From: Prevotellaceae bacterium UBA6858
Lineage (GTDB): Bacteria > Bacteroidota > Bacteroidia > Bacteroidales > Bacteroidaceae
Length of the DNA: 34,056 bases
Assembly: GCA_002451695.1 (NCBI GenBank)
Contig: DKDC01000036.1
Coordinates: 40,569 to 74,624, forward strand
Direction: 5' to 3'
The position numbers and the translations under genes were made by a program. Each line of letters opens with the position of its first letter. The first letter of the stretch is position 1. Below are positions 14,090 through 22,481 of this stretch, one piece after another. A model generated the notes under the pieces. The model was given only the letters and a program-made list of their open reading frames with translations. It made no database searches and had not been told where the DNA came from.

Positions 14090-17017
14090 TCAGAGGGTTG
14101 CCTTAACCTCCACCTGCTTGAACGTCTCGATTATGTCGCCCTCCTTGAGGTCGTTGCAGTTGGCGAGGCTGATGCCGCACTCAAAGTTTGCACCAACCTC
14201 CTTGACATCGTCCTTGAAGCGTTTGAGGGCTGCGATGTTCGCGGTCTGTATTACGATGCCGTCGCGTATGAGGCGTGCCTTGTCGCTGCGGGAAACCTTT
14301 CCCTCGCTGACAAACGCTCCGGCAACAAAGCCAACCTTGCTGATGTGGAACACCTGGCGCACCTCTATCGTGGCGGTAACCTCTTCCTTGACCACAGGCT
14401 CAAGCATACCTTCCATTGCGAGCTTCACCTCGCCGATGGCATCGTAGATGATGGAATACATACGGATTTCCACACCCTGCTGGTCGGCCTGTTTCTTGGC
14501 AAGCGCACTCGGGCGAACCTGGAAGCCTATGATGATGGCTTGTGAAGCTGCGGCAAGGGAAACGTCGTTTTCGGAGATTTGTCCCACGCTCTTCAAGATT
14601 ACGTTGACCTTTATCTTCTCGGTTGAAAGCTTTTCGAGAGAGTCGCTCAAAGCCTCCACCGAACCGTCAACATCGCCCTTGACCACTATGTTGAGTTCCT
14701 TTGTTCCGCCGCGTGCAATCCTGCGGCCAATCTCGTCAAGCGAGAGAATGGAATGCGCCCTTTGTGCCTGTTCGCGCTGCAACTGCTCGCGTTTTGTGGC
14801 AATCTCACGCGCTTCCTGCTCGGTTTCCATTACGTGGAAAGCGTCGCCGGCCTGAGGCGCACCGTTAAGTCCGAGAACTGTGGCAGCTCCCGAAGGGCCT
14901 ACTTTCTCGATGCGCTGGTCGCGCTCGTTGAAAAGGGCCTTGACACGCCCATAGTTCGTCCCGGCAAGCATCACGTCGCCGATTTTGAGCGTGCCGTTGC
15001 TCACCAGCACAGTGGCGACATAGCCGCGCCCACGGTCGAGCGAGGATTCTATGATTGTGCCCGTAGCCTTGCGGTTGGGGTTTGCCTTCAAATCGAGCAT
15101 ATCAGCCTCGAGAAGCACCTTGTCGAGAAGTTCCCTCACTCCAAGCCCCTGTTTCGCCGAAATGTCCTGACTCTGGTACTTGCCTCCCCATTCCTCTACG
15201 AGGTAGTTCATGTTGGCAAGCCCTTCCTTTATTTTGTCCGGGTTCGCTCCCGGCTTGTCTATCTTGTTTATTGCAAACACCATTGGAACGTTTGCCGCCA
15301 TTGCATGGCTGATTGCCTCCTTAGTCTGCGGCATTATGCCATCATCGGCAGCAATTATTATTATAGCGACATCTGTAACCTGGGCGCCGCGCGCACGCAT
15401 TGCCGTGAACGCCTCATGTCCCGGGGTGTCAAGGAACGTGATGTGCCTTCCGTTCTCCAGTGTTACGTTGTACGCTCCTATATGCTGGGTTATGCCTCCG
15501 GCCTCGCCCGCAATCACGTTCGACTTGCGTATGTAGTCAAGCAGCGATGTTTTGCCGTGGTCAACGTGTCCCATAACGGTAACAATCGGCGCACGCGGCT
15601 CGAGGTCTTCCTCGTTGTCCGCCTCTTCGGCCACCGCCTCGGTAACATCGGCACTCACATATTCGGTCTTGAATCCGAACTCCTCTGCCACGAGGTCGAT
15701 AGTCTCGGCATCGAGACGCTGGTTGATGCTCACCATTATGCCTATGCTCATGCAAGTGGCGATAATTTGCGTTACAGGCACGTTCATCATTGCCGCCAGT
15801 TCGTTAGCGGTTACAAATTCGGTGAGCTTAAGTATCTTGCTCTCCTTTGCCTCCTGCGAAGCAGCCATTTCGGCTATCTCGCGGGCATTCTCCCGCTTTT
15901 CGCGGCGGTATTTAGCTCCCTTGCTGCCACGGCTCTTGTTGGTGAGGCGCGCAAGGGTTTCGCGAACCTGCTTTGCAACATCCTCGTCCGAAACGTCGGG
16001 TTTCAGTGGCTGCACCTTGTGAACCTTGCCTTTCTGGCGGCGCGGGTCGTTGTTTCTGTTGTTATTGTTGTTGCGGTTACGGTTGTCGTTGTTGCCGCCG
16101 TTATTACCGCCATTATTGTTATTGCTGCGGTTTCCGCCTATCTGCTGCCCGACGGCGTTAACGTCAACGCGCTCCTGCCCTATGCGGTTGCGCTTGTGCC
16201 GCTGTCCGCCCTGGGCATTTTTCTCCTCGCGCTCGCGCTTCTTCTCCTCCTTGGTCTTTTTCTTGGGACGGGTGTTGGGATTTATGGTCGAGAGGTCTAT
16301 CGTTCCGAGAACCTTCGGCTTTGCAAGTTCCACGGTTGAGTGCAAATGAAAAATGCCGTCATCCTCAACCTTGCCTATTGCGTCGGTCTTCTTTTGTATG
16401 TCCTTTTGCTTCTGGTCTGCATTGTCCTTTTTCACCTCCGCAGCTGCCGCAGGTTCCGCCTCTTCCGCCGGGGCGGGTTTCTTCACAGGCGGGGCGGGTT
16501 TCTCCGCCGGCTTGGGCTGTTGCGCTTTCTTCTCCGGCTTCTCCGCCTGTTCCTGCTTCGGGGCGGCATCCTCTTTCTTTGCCTCCGCCTTTACAGGCTG
16601 GGGCTTCGTTTCCGCCTTGGGAGCGTGGACAGCCGGCTGTTTTGGCGCTTCAGTTTCGGGCTTGGGCGTTTCCTTTGCCTGAGTTTTCGGTGCAGGGTTG
16701 CCAAGGTCGATTTTGCCTACGGTCTTTAGTCCGGGACGCATATCCTTGGGGACTTCCGTCTTTATAACCTGCGGTTTCGGTGCGGCGGCCTTCTTCTCCT
16801 TGGCGTTCTTCACCTTTGTACTCTGAAGCAGCTTGTCCGCCTCCTTCCGCAAATCCTTGTCCGCCCCGAATTTCTTTTTCAGCATGTCATACTGCTCGTC
16901 GCTGATTTTCTCGTTCGGGGTGGCGTTTACCTCGAAGCCTTTTTCGCGCAGGAAATCGGCTATCGTGTCGATTCCCACGTTGAGTTCTCTTATAACCTTA
17001 TTTAGTCTTATGTTCAT
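14090..17017 (-). CDS. infB: translation initiation factor IF-2
   Basis: A 975-aa GTPase that brings initiator fMet-tRNA to the 30S subunit and joins the subunits. N-terminal IF2_N domain (MNIRLNKVIRELNVGIDTIADFL), then about 300 low-complexity residues: a K/P/A/E-rich linker and an Asn/Gly-rich stretch (about 310-340). A second IF2_N-type domain (LTEFVTANELAAMMNV) is followed by the G domain near residue 482 with GHVDHGKTSL, DTPGHEAF and NKIDKPGANP, then domains II, III and IV (C-terminal DLKEGDIIETFKQ). Start at 17017 gives the conserved N terminus; an upstream in-frame ATG at 17038 overlaps nusA. Gap to nusA is 7 bases. Confidence 0.98.
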   Translation of the reverse strand: MNIRLNKVIRELNVGIDTIADFLREKGFEVNATPNEKISDEQYDMLKKKFGADKDLRKEADKLLQSTKVKNAKEKKAAAPKPQVIKTEVPKDMRPGLKTVGKIDLGNPAPKTQAKETPKPETEAPKQPAVHAPKAETKPQPVKAEAKKEDAAPKQEQAEKPEKKAQQPKPAEKPAPPVKKPAPAEEAEPAAAAEVKKDNADQKQKDIQKKTDAIGKVEDDGIFHLHSTVELAKPKVLGTIDLSTINPNTRPKKKTKEEKKREREEKNAQGGQRHKRNRIGQERVDVNAVGQQIGGNRSNNNNGGNNGGNNDNRNRNNNNNRNNDPRRQKGKVHKVQPLKPDVSDEDVAKQVRETLARLTNKSRGSKGAKYRREKRENAREIAEMAASQEAKESKILKLTEFVTANELAAMMNVPVTQIIATCMSIGIMVSINQRLDAETIDLVAEEFGFKTEYVSADVTEAVAEEADNEEDLEPRAPIVTVMGHVDHGKTSLLDYIRKSNVIAGEAGGITQHIGAYNVTLENGRHITFLDTPGHEAFTAMRARGAQVTDVAIIIIAADDGIMPQTKEAISHAMAANVPMVFAINKIDKPGANPDKIKEGLANMNYLVEEWGGKYQSQDISAKQGLGVRELLDKVLLEADMLDLKANPNRKATGTIIESSLDRGRGYVATVLVSNGTLKIGDVMLAGTNYGRVKALFNERDQRIEKVGPSGAATVLGLNGAPQAGDAFHVMETEQEAREIATKREQLQREQAQRAHSILSLDEIGRRIARGGTKELNIVVKGDVDGSVEALSDSLEKLSTEKIKVNVILKSVGQISENDVSLAAASQAIIIGFQVRPSALAKKQADQQGVEIRMYSIIYDAIGEVKLAMEGMLEPVVKEEVTATIEVRQVFHISKVGFVAGAFVSEGKVSRSDKARLIRDGIVIQTANIAALKRFKDDVKEVGANFECGISLANCNDLKEGDIIETFKQVEVKATL

Positions 17018-17024
17018 AAACTGC

Positions 17025-18284
17025 TTATTCGTCCTCAAATTCTGCTTTCAATATACGCAACACATCGTCAACCGTGGATTCCTCCAAATCGGCCTTTTCG
17101 ATGAGCATTTCACGCGGGGCGTTGAGCACGGCCTTTGCCGTGTCGAGCCCGATAGACTTGATGGCATCGATAACCCACTGGTCAATCACGTCTGAGAACT
17201 CGTCAAGATAAACATCCTCCTCGGGAGTGCTGCTCACCTCGCGGTAAACGTCTATTGTATATCCCGTGAGCATGGACGCCAGCTTTATGTTCATGCCGCT
17301 GCGCCCTATTGCGAGCGAAACCTCCTCCGGCTTCAGGAACACATCCGCCTTGTGCTCCTCCTCGTTCAGCTTTATGTTCGAGATTTTTGCGGGGGCGAGC
17401 GCACGCTGCACGAAAAGCTGTTCGTTGGGCGTGTAGTTTATCACGTCGATGTTCTCTCCGCGAAGCTCCCTCACCACTCCGTGTATGCGGCTTCCCCTCA
17501 CGCCCACGCAAGCTCCCACGGGGTCAATTCTCTCGTCATAGCTCTCCACGGCTATCTTTGCCCTCTCGCCGGGTATGCGCGCGGCTTTCTTTATGGTGAT
17601 GAGGCCGTCGGCTATTTCGGGGACCTCGCCCTCAAGAAGGCGTATGAGGAACTCCGGCGCCGTGCGGCTGAGGTAAATCTTGGGATTGTTGTTGGGGTTC
17701 TCCACGCGGTTCACGACGGCCCTCACCGTCTCGCCCTTGCGGAAGAAGTCGCGGGGTATCTGCTCGCCCTTGGGCAGGAACATCTCGTTGCCCTCGTCGT
17801 CAACCACGAGCATCTCGTTTTTCCAAACCTGGTAAACCTCGCCGCTCACAATCTCGCCCACGCGGTCCTTGTATTTGTTGTAAAGGGAGTCGTGCTCAAG
17901 CTCAAGCACCTTGCTCGCCAAAGTCTGGCGCAGCGTGAGGATGGCGCGGCGGCCGAACTTGGCGAAGTTTATCGGCTCGCTCACCTCCTCGCCCACCTCA
18001 TAGTCGGCGTCAATCTTGTGCGCGTCGCTCAGCGAAATCTCCTTGTTTGGGTCGGCAACGTCATCGTCGCCCACAACTATGCGGTTGCGGTAGATTTCAA
18101 GGTCGCCCTTGTCGGGGTTCACAATAACGTCGAAGTTCTCGTCGCTTCCGAACATCTTTGCCAGCACGCTGCGGAAGCTCTCCTCGAGAACCCCCACAAG
18201 GGTGGTGCGTCCGATTTTCTTGTTGTCCTGAAAATCGGAAAAGATGTCAATCATGCTTTCTGTTACGTCTTTCTTGCGTGGCAT
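17025..18284 (-). CDS. nusA: transcription termination/antitermination factor NusA
   Basis: A 419-aa RNA-polymerase-binding factor that modulates pausing, termination and antitermination. N-terminal domain (about 1-125) with MIDIFSDFQDNKKIGRTTLVGVLEESFRSVLAKMFG; S1 domain with GEIVSGEVYQVWKNEMLV (about 135-205); KH domains with VGACVGVRGSRIHGVVREL and LAIGRSGMNIKLASMLTGY. The tail ends in a short acidic segment and lacks the long C-terminal repeats of E. coli NusA, which is normal outside gammaproteobacteria. Start at MPRKKDVTE (18284); MIDIFSDFQ nine codons later is an alternative. Confidence 0.97.
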   Translation of the reverse strand: MPRKKDVTESMIDIFSDFQDNKKIGRTTLVGVLEESFRSVLAKMFGSDENFDVIVNPDKGDLEIYRNRIVVGDDDVADPNKEISLSDAHKIDADYEVGEEVSEPINFAKFGRRAILTLRQTLASKVLELEHDSLYNKYKDRVGEIVSGEVYQVWKNEMLVVDDEGNEMFLPKGEQIPRDFFRKGETVRAVVNRVENPNNNPKIYLSRTAPEFLIRLLEGEVPEIADGLITIKKAARIPGERAKIAVESYDERIDPVGACVGVRGSRIHGVVRELRGENIDVINYTPNEQLFVQRALAPAKISNIKLNEEEHKADVFLKPEEVSLAIGRSGMNIKLASMLTGYTIDVYREVSSTPEEDVYLDEFSDVIDQWVIDAIKSIGLDTAKAVLNAPREMLIEKADLEESTVDDVLRILKAEFEDE

Positions 18285-18371
18285 TTTATATTCTGTTTTT
18301 ATTGTCAATAGGGTAAAGGGGCTGCGCCCCATGTCAAGGCCGCCGTCCGCTGCGTGCTGCGCGGCAGCGCG

Positions 18372-18839
18372 TCATTTGAAGTCGATCACAGCCTGGCAGG
18401 TGTCAATCTCCGAAAAGCCGAGAGTTCTGTCCTCGTCCGCCATTTTGGCGCGCTTCGCGCCCTCGGGCTTGAACTTAACCTTCATGGTGACGGTTATGCC
18501 GTTCTCGTCAACGGCCTTCAGCACGCCCTTGAGCTTCTCGCGGCTTGTGGTGTGAACTTCCACGGCATCGCCCACATGGTTCTCATACTGGCGGTGAACC
18601 TTGAACGGCTGGCCGATTCCCGCGCTGCCCACTTCGAGTTCGTAGTCCTCGTCGTTGCGGTCGAGCTTCCCCTCGATAAAGCGGCTAAGCTCCACGCAGT
18701 CGTCAATCCACACGCCGTCCTTGTGGTCTATCTCCACCACAATGCGGTCGTCATCGCTGACCGTAAGGTCGGTAAGGAAATACTCCTTCCCCTCCAGCCA
18801 TTCGCCAACTATGCTCTCAACTTTCTTTTTGTCTATCAT
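18372..18839 (-). CDS. rimP: ribosome maturation factor RimP
   Basis: A 155-aa protein needed for 30S maturation. The N-terminal alpha/beta domain holds DRIVVEIDHKDGVWIDDCVELSRFIEGKLDR and the family signature YELEVGSAGIGQPFKVHRQYENHVGDAVEVH; the C-terminal Sm-like domain has KLKGVLKAVDENGITVTMKVK. First gene of the rimP-nusA-infB-cvpA-sufB operon. An 86-bp gap follows before nusA, with a GC-rich tract (GCTGCGCCCC, GCTGCGTGCTGCGCGGCAGC) able to fold. A full promoter lies at 18939-18909. Confidence 0.95.
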   Translation of the reverse strand: MIDKKKVESIVGEWLEGKEYFLTDLTVSDDDRIVVEIDHKDGVWIDDCVELSRFIEGKLDRNDEDYELEVGSAGIGQPFKVHRQYENHVGDAVEVHTTSREKLKGVLKAVDENGITVTMKVKFKPEGAKRAKMADEDRTLGFSEIDTCQAVIDFK

Positions 18840-18867
18840 TGCTTCAGACCTCTTGGATTATAACAAC

Positions 18868-18897
18868 GAGTGAGGAACTTTTGCAAGCCCCTCACTC
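18868..18897 (-). other. hairpin in the rimP leader
   Basis: GAGTGAGG at 18868-18875 pairs with CCTCACTC at 18890-18897 with a 14-nt loop, between the promoter -7 box (18909-18916) and the rimP start at 18839. It should lie at the very 5' end of the operon mRNA and may stabilise or regulate it. Confidence 0.5.
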
Positions 18898-18908
18898 CTG
18901 AACGTGTG

Positions 18909-18939
18909 CAAAATTATACTTTTTCCGCGTAATGAGCAA
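18909..18939 (-). promoter_or_regulatory. promoter of the rimP-nusA-infB-cvpA-sufB operon
   Basis: On the minus strand TTTG at 18940-18937, 20-base spacer, then TAATTTTG at 18916-18909, the Bacteroidetes sigma-ABfr consensus with ideal spacing. About 70 bases upstream of rimP. Confidence 0.75.
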
Positions 18940-19195
18940 AGGCTTTCCCATTTTTTTTGCCTAAAGCCCAAACATTTATTGCCTTATGCCCGCAGGCCAT
19001 GCCGTTTCCGCACCCGCGCCTCGGAAAACCCGCACAAACCGCAGCCATTCCAATATCGCGCCACGGCAAAATTCTCCGCAAAGCCGCAAACACCGCCCAA
19101 ATCACACAAAGCATTGATTTTCAAAGAAATAACCGCACAAAAGACACCCGGTATAACGATTTGTTTTTCAGGGACTTGAAAACGTCAAAAAAAGG

Positions 19196-19279
19196 TCTGA
19201 TGTAGTTTTAATTATGTCTGATATAATTTTTCCTACGTCCTATGTCGTTTTTCCCACATCAAATGTATTTTTCGAGATG
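19196..19279 (+). repeat. 21-bp periodic array, copy 4 (four units)
   Basis: Units start at 19196, 19217, 19238 and 19259, with heptamers TCTGATG, TCTGATA, TCCTATG and TCAAATG, the same order as copy 3. Left flank GAAAACGTCAAAAAAAGG. The 578-bp gap 18840-19417 holds the rimP promoter, this array and the half palindromic element at 19317; between 18940 and 19180 nothing else is recognised. Confidence 0.88.
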
Positions 19280-19316
19280 TTTGGGGAATGACGGGCGATT
19301 ACGGTTTTGCGATAAT

Positions 19317-19342
19317 TGTAGGGGCGTATGGCATACGCCCTG
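19317..19342 (+). repeat. palindromic element, left arm only
   Basis: The 26-bp arm with core GGGCGTATGGCATACGCCC is identical to the left arm at 11844. It is preceded by GATTACGGTTTTGCGATAATT, nearly the same flank as at 23720-23740, and followed by CACGCCGCCGCACAAACC, related to the centre of the 11.8-kb copy. No right arm follows, so this composite copy is truncated on its right side, 75 bases before the stop of the next gene. Confidence 0.8.
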
Positions 19343-19417
19343 CACGCCGCCGCACAAACCGCATCCCGCAAGCTCCACATGATGTATGAAGTCCCTCGTC
19401 AAGTTTGTAACGCGCCC

Positions 19418-20047
19418 TTACAAATCCGGGAACAACCCCAGCTGTTCGGGGAACATATTGTGCGGCGTTTTCGTGAATATCCTTATCACGGTGAACTCCG
19501 GCAAATCCGAAAGCACCTTTATGTCGGTGGACTTCACCTTTTCAACCTTGTAGATATACCCTGGGGTTACCTTATACAAATCCTCGTGTTCCATTATGAA
19601 GAACTTGTTTATCATGTAAACCACCCTGCCCTTCACTTCGGGGCAAAATCTTTTACGCACCTGTTCAAGGGTGCGCAGTTCTCCGGAGTAGGGATCGTTC
19701 GGTTCGTAATTCGTGAACTGCGTGCAGTGGAAACCCTTTATGGAAACATAGTTCTGCTCCGTGTCCCTGGGATTCTTTTCAACCACAACCGAATCGTTTT
19801 CCGCCCCAACGCCCCTTATCGTAAGCGGGTACTTGATATATTTTTCTTTCAGCCCCGCAGTATATACGCCTATGGAGTTTTTCACAAAAACGCCGCCAAC
19901 TATAAAGCCCCTGTTCCAGTTGTTCCACTGGTAGTCCGTCATATACTCAAACTGCTCGCCGGGATCGTGCACAACCCTGTACTGCGCGTTTGCAAACGAG
20001 GCAAACGCCAAAGCGCACGCGAGCAACACTTTTCTTGTCTTTTCCAT
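19418..20047 (-). CDS. exported protein of unknown function, paralogue A
   Basis: A 209-aa protein with a clean signal peptide (MEKTRKVLLACALAFASFANAQ). The mature part begins YRVVHDPGEQFEYMTDYQWNNWNRGFIVGGVFVKNSIG. The C-terminal half aligns by eye with the neighbouring upstream gene: VVYMINKFFIMEHEDLYKV, then an I/V-rich turn, DIKVLSDLPEFTVIRIFTKT. That segment weakly resembles the beta strands of TonB-receptor plug domains (LYVIDG...DI.SI.VLKD). Start at 20047 follows the paralogue stop by 10 bases. Last gene of the operon that starts with the glycosyltransferase. No function assigned. Confidence 0.8.
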   Translation of the reverse strand: MEKTRKVLLACALAFASFANAQYRVVHDPGEQFEYMTDYQWNNWNRGFIVGGVFVKNSIGVYTAGLKEKYIKYPLTIRGVGAENDSVVVEKNPRDTEQNYVSIKGFHCTQFTNYEPNDPYSGELRTLEQVRKRFCPEVKGRVVYMINKFFIMEHEDLYKVTPGYIYKVEKVKSTDIKVLSDLPEFTVIRIFTKTPHNMFPEQLGLFPDL

Positions 20048-20057
20048 AATCATGTTT

Positions 20058-20750
20058 TTACCAATATTTATCCAAACCGTAGCCGTTGGGGATTTCCGCC
20101 CAATTATTGCGGTCGGTCTTGGTGAATATACGCAATATCCAGAAAGGCTTGCGGTCCTTGAGAACATCGATGTCCTGCGAATTTATCAGCTCGATATGAT
20201 TTATGAATGTCTCGTCAACCTTGTACAGATCCGCATAAACCATTATGAAATGCTTGTTAATCATATACAGCACATCCCCCTCCAACTTGGGATAACACTT
20301 GCGTCTTAGCTCGTCAAGGGAAACAAGGCGGTGGTTCTCCTTTGTGTATCTGTAAACATCCACACCGCCGTTGCATTTCATGTTTCCGAACATTACGTAA
20401 GCAATTTCGTCCTCTGCCATATCTGGGGTTTCAGCAACATATACGGAGTCGTTGTTGTTCCCCACGCCTTTCACCCACATCGGAAACCTCACAGGCGAAT
20501 CGGTTGTGTCCGGGTCCACAAGATAGTGGCGATCCAAGCCTATCGTGCTCTTGACCAAAATGCCGTTCACCACATCAACATTCTTTGACGAGGGCGTAAG
20601 ACGATTAAAGGTATAAGTCCAGCTTGTATCCCACGAGTCGTTTGGGTCCTGATAAATCTCATAAAAGTTCTTTATCACCTGGGCTTCGGCAGACGATGCA
20701 CACGCAAGGCACAAAGCGCAAGCGGCGGCAAAACCGTATATCCTGTTCAT
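20058..20750 (-). CDS. exported protein of unknown function, paralogue B
   Basis: A 230-aa protein with signal peptide (about 1-23, LCLACASSAEAQ; the cysteines also allow lipoprotein processing). The mature part has FYEIYQDPNDSWDTSWTYTFNR, VVNGILVKSTIGLDRHYLVDPD, and the conserved end VLYMINKHFIMVYADLYKV...DIDVLKDRKPFWILRIFTKTDRN. It shares that C-terminal block and the FVKNSIG/LVKSTIG strand with paralogue A, showing tandem duplication followed by strong divergence. Its ATG overlaps the stop of the papain-like gene (ATGA), so the two are translationally coupled. Confidence 0.8.
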   Translation of the reverse strand: MNRIYGFAAACALCLACASSAEAQVIKNFYEIYQDPNDSWDTSWTYTFNRLTPSSKNVDVVNGILVKSTIGLDRHYLVDPDTTDSPVRFPMWVKGVGNNNDSVYVAETPDMAEDEIAYVMFGNMKCNGGVDVYRYTKENHRLVSLDELRRKCYPKLEGDVLYMINKHFIMVYADLYKVDETFINHIELINSQDIDVLKDRKPFWILRIFTKTDRNNWAEIPNGYGLDKYW

Positions 20751-21403
20751 TTTTTCTTCTTTTCAAGTACTTCTTCTTTCACCCCTGTCATCTTGCCGGC
20801 ATAAAGCACGTCCGAAGGGATACAACTTTTATATTCCCCATTCGTGGGGTCATAGTAATGATATTCTCCCGATGCCGATATGTATTGCAGTATAACCGCA
20901 TGTTTGTTGGCAGAAAAAGATGGCGGCAGACAACCATTGCTGTCTCTCGTCTGGATGACTCCCATTACATAGCCGCTTATTCCTGGTTCCATCAGCTTTT
21001 TCACCTCATTTTCTTCTCGCTTCCATCCTCCTCCCTCTGTGGTAAAATAGTTCTCTATATAATTGTATGCTACAGGGTTAGGAACATATGCAAGCCCGCT
21101 TGGCATTCCAACGTTCGGCCCTTCTCTACTTTCCGTTTTACATCCCGTTCCAGACCATTTTTTGTTGTTTCCATAAATGGAATTATACATACTGCCGTCA
21201 TAGTAGTCATCTGCAAATTTTCCAGGAGAACATTTCCAGCCGAATTTTTTCGCCGCATACGCCAAACAGTTGTAGAAGCACGCTTCGTCGCTTCCGTAGA
21301 TAGGTTCTTTCACCCTCTTTTCCGATTCATCGTTGTCCTGTTCTGTTTGCAGAAGTTGTGGTTCATCGATGTTCCCCACATTCAATTTCTTCAGTTCTTT
21401 CAT
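20747..21403 (-). CDS. papain-like cysteine peptidase-fold protein with RiPP-leader-like N terminus
   Basis: A 218-aa protein without signal peptide. Residues 1-14 (MKELKKLNVGNIDE) look like the leader start of Bacteroidetes GG-type peptide precursors (MKKLKKLNL...), but instead of a short core a folded domain follows. That domain has a probable nucleophile in ACFYNCLAYAAKKFG (C42 or C46) and the pair H168 in NKHAVILQY and D185 in YYDPTNGEY, the Cys-His-Asp order of papain-like/C39-like enzymes. The tail is EEVLEKKKK. Lies 27 bases after the LanC-like gene and overlaps paralogue B by 4 bases. It could be a peptidase/transglutaminase-like effector, or the substrate of the upstream modifying enzymes. 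Low GC. Confidence 0.65.
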   Translation of the reverse strand: MKELKKLNVGNIDEPQLLQTEQDNDESEKRVKEPIYGSDEACFYNCLAYAAKKFGWKCSPGKFADDYYDGSMYNSIYGNNKKWSGTGCKTESREGPNVGMPSGLAYVPNPVAYNYIENYFTTEGGGWKREENEVKKLMEPGISGYVMGVIQTRDSNGCLPPSFSANKHAVILQYISASGEYHYYDPTNGEYKSCIPSDVLYAGKMTGVKEEVLEKKKK

Positions 21404-21430
21404 TTTTCTATTGTTTTAGTTATACACATG

Positions 21431-22481
21431 TCAGATTTCAAAAGCATCCGGGCATAAAGCAAGCATACAGGTAACACCCGCCAAGCCGTTCACCAAACTC
21501 AAGTTTTCACACAGGTACGTTTTCTTTACCTTTGAGATGAATTTCGTGTAGTATTTTTGGACGATTTGCTTGCGCGTCTTTTCTATCAAGCCGTATTTCA
21601 TGTGTCCTCTGCTTATATCTTTTGTTGCCCGATACAGCACGAACGCACTCAAAAACCATCCTTCGTTCACATTCTCAATCCTGTCATCTATTTCCTTTTC
21701 TATTTGGTCGAAGTCCACTGAATACACCAGAATGTCTATCTGCCTTTCTATCTCTTTGCTTGAAAGGATTTCGTTCAAATACGCCATTGACGTTGCAAGC
21801 ATAAGCTTGTTTACATTGTAATATGGCACATTGCCTTTCATGTAGATTTCCCAATTGTTCACCATGCTGGAAATCTTGTGGGAATACACACCAAGTTCCA
21901 ACGCTTTCCTTAAAAGGACGAACAGCAGAGGAAATTCCCATAAGGCTGTTATGTACAAATCTTTTGACATTACAGAAAAAGCGGACGGCATTATGTTCTG
22001 GATCTTGTCAATGGTTATTCTTAAAGCGGCTGTGCAAAAGCGGTTCAAATCGCCATCTTTTCTGTGGTTCGGATTTCCCAACCTGCAAGACAGATAAGCC
22101 AAATATCCGACCAACCCGCTCGTGCTGTACAAAGGGATGTTGTAAGATTTGCTCGTAAGCGTTTTGTAAATGGCAGCATCAACATCGCACAAAATCTCAT
22201 CTATGTTCCCGGCAATATAACCTGCCTCATTCAACAAATTCACCGCCCAGCCTATTCCAGCCAACCCTTTGTCAAAGCTGGTGCTTCTCACACTTGGAAG
22301 CCCGGCCGCCATTTCGTCCACAAGAGTGTCTGGCGGCGTTTTCCGCCTCTGCCATGTCAAAACCTTTGGCAAGCGAGTAAAGAGCCAAACACACGCCTGT
22401 CTTTCCAGTGAAAAGCCCAAGATTTTTATAATTATAGCTTGTAAGCAATTCCAATATGCGTTCTCCTAAAAACCTGTCCAT
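21431..22481 (-). pseudogene. LanC-like protein gene, interrupted by a frameshift
   Basis: Two overlapping frames give one LanC-like protein. From 22481: MDRFLGERILELLTSYNY...LGLFTGKTGVCLALYSLAKGFDMAEAE. The reading then must shift by one base (one extra base, perhaps in the AAAA at about 22340) to the frame ending at 21431: TLVDEMAAGLPSV...FDKGLAGIGWAVNLL, YSTSGLVGYLAYLSCRLGN, ...SLVNGLAGVTCML. Restored length would be near 350 aa, with the GxxG helices of the alpha/alpha toroid. The zinc ligands of true lanthionine cyclases (WC.G and CHG) are not seen. Start overlaps the glycosyltransferase stop by 16 bases. Could be a real pseudogene or a sequencing error. Confidence 0.8.

Noticed and set aside
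14753..16339. Long open frame of 528 codons on the plus strand
   Set aside because: It lies wholly antisense to infB, whose GTPase motifs are certain; the product is a low-complexity L/V/A-rich shadow.
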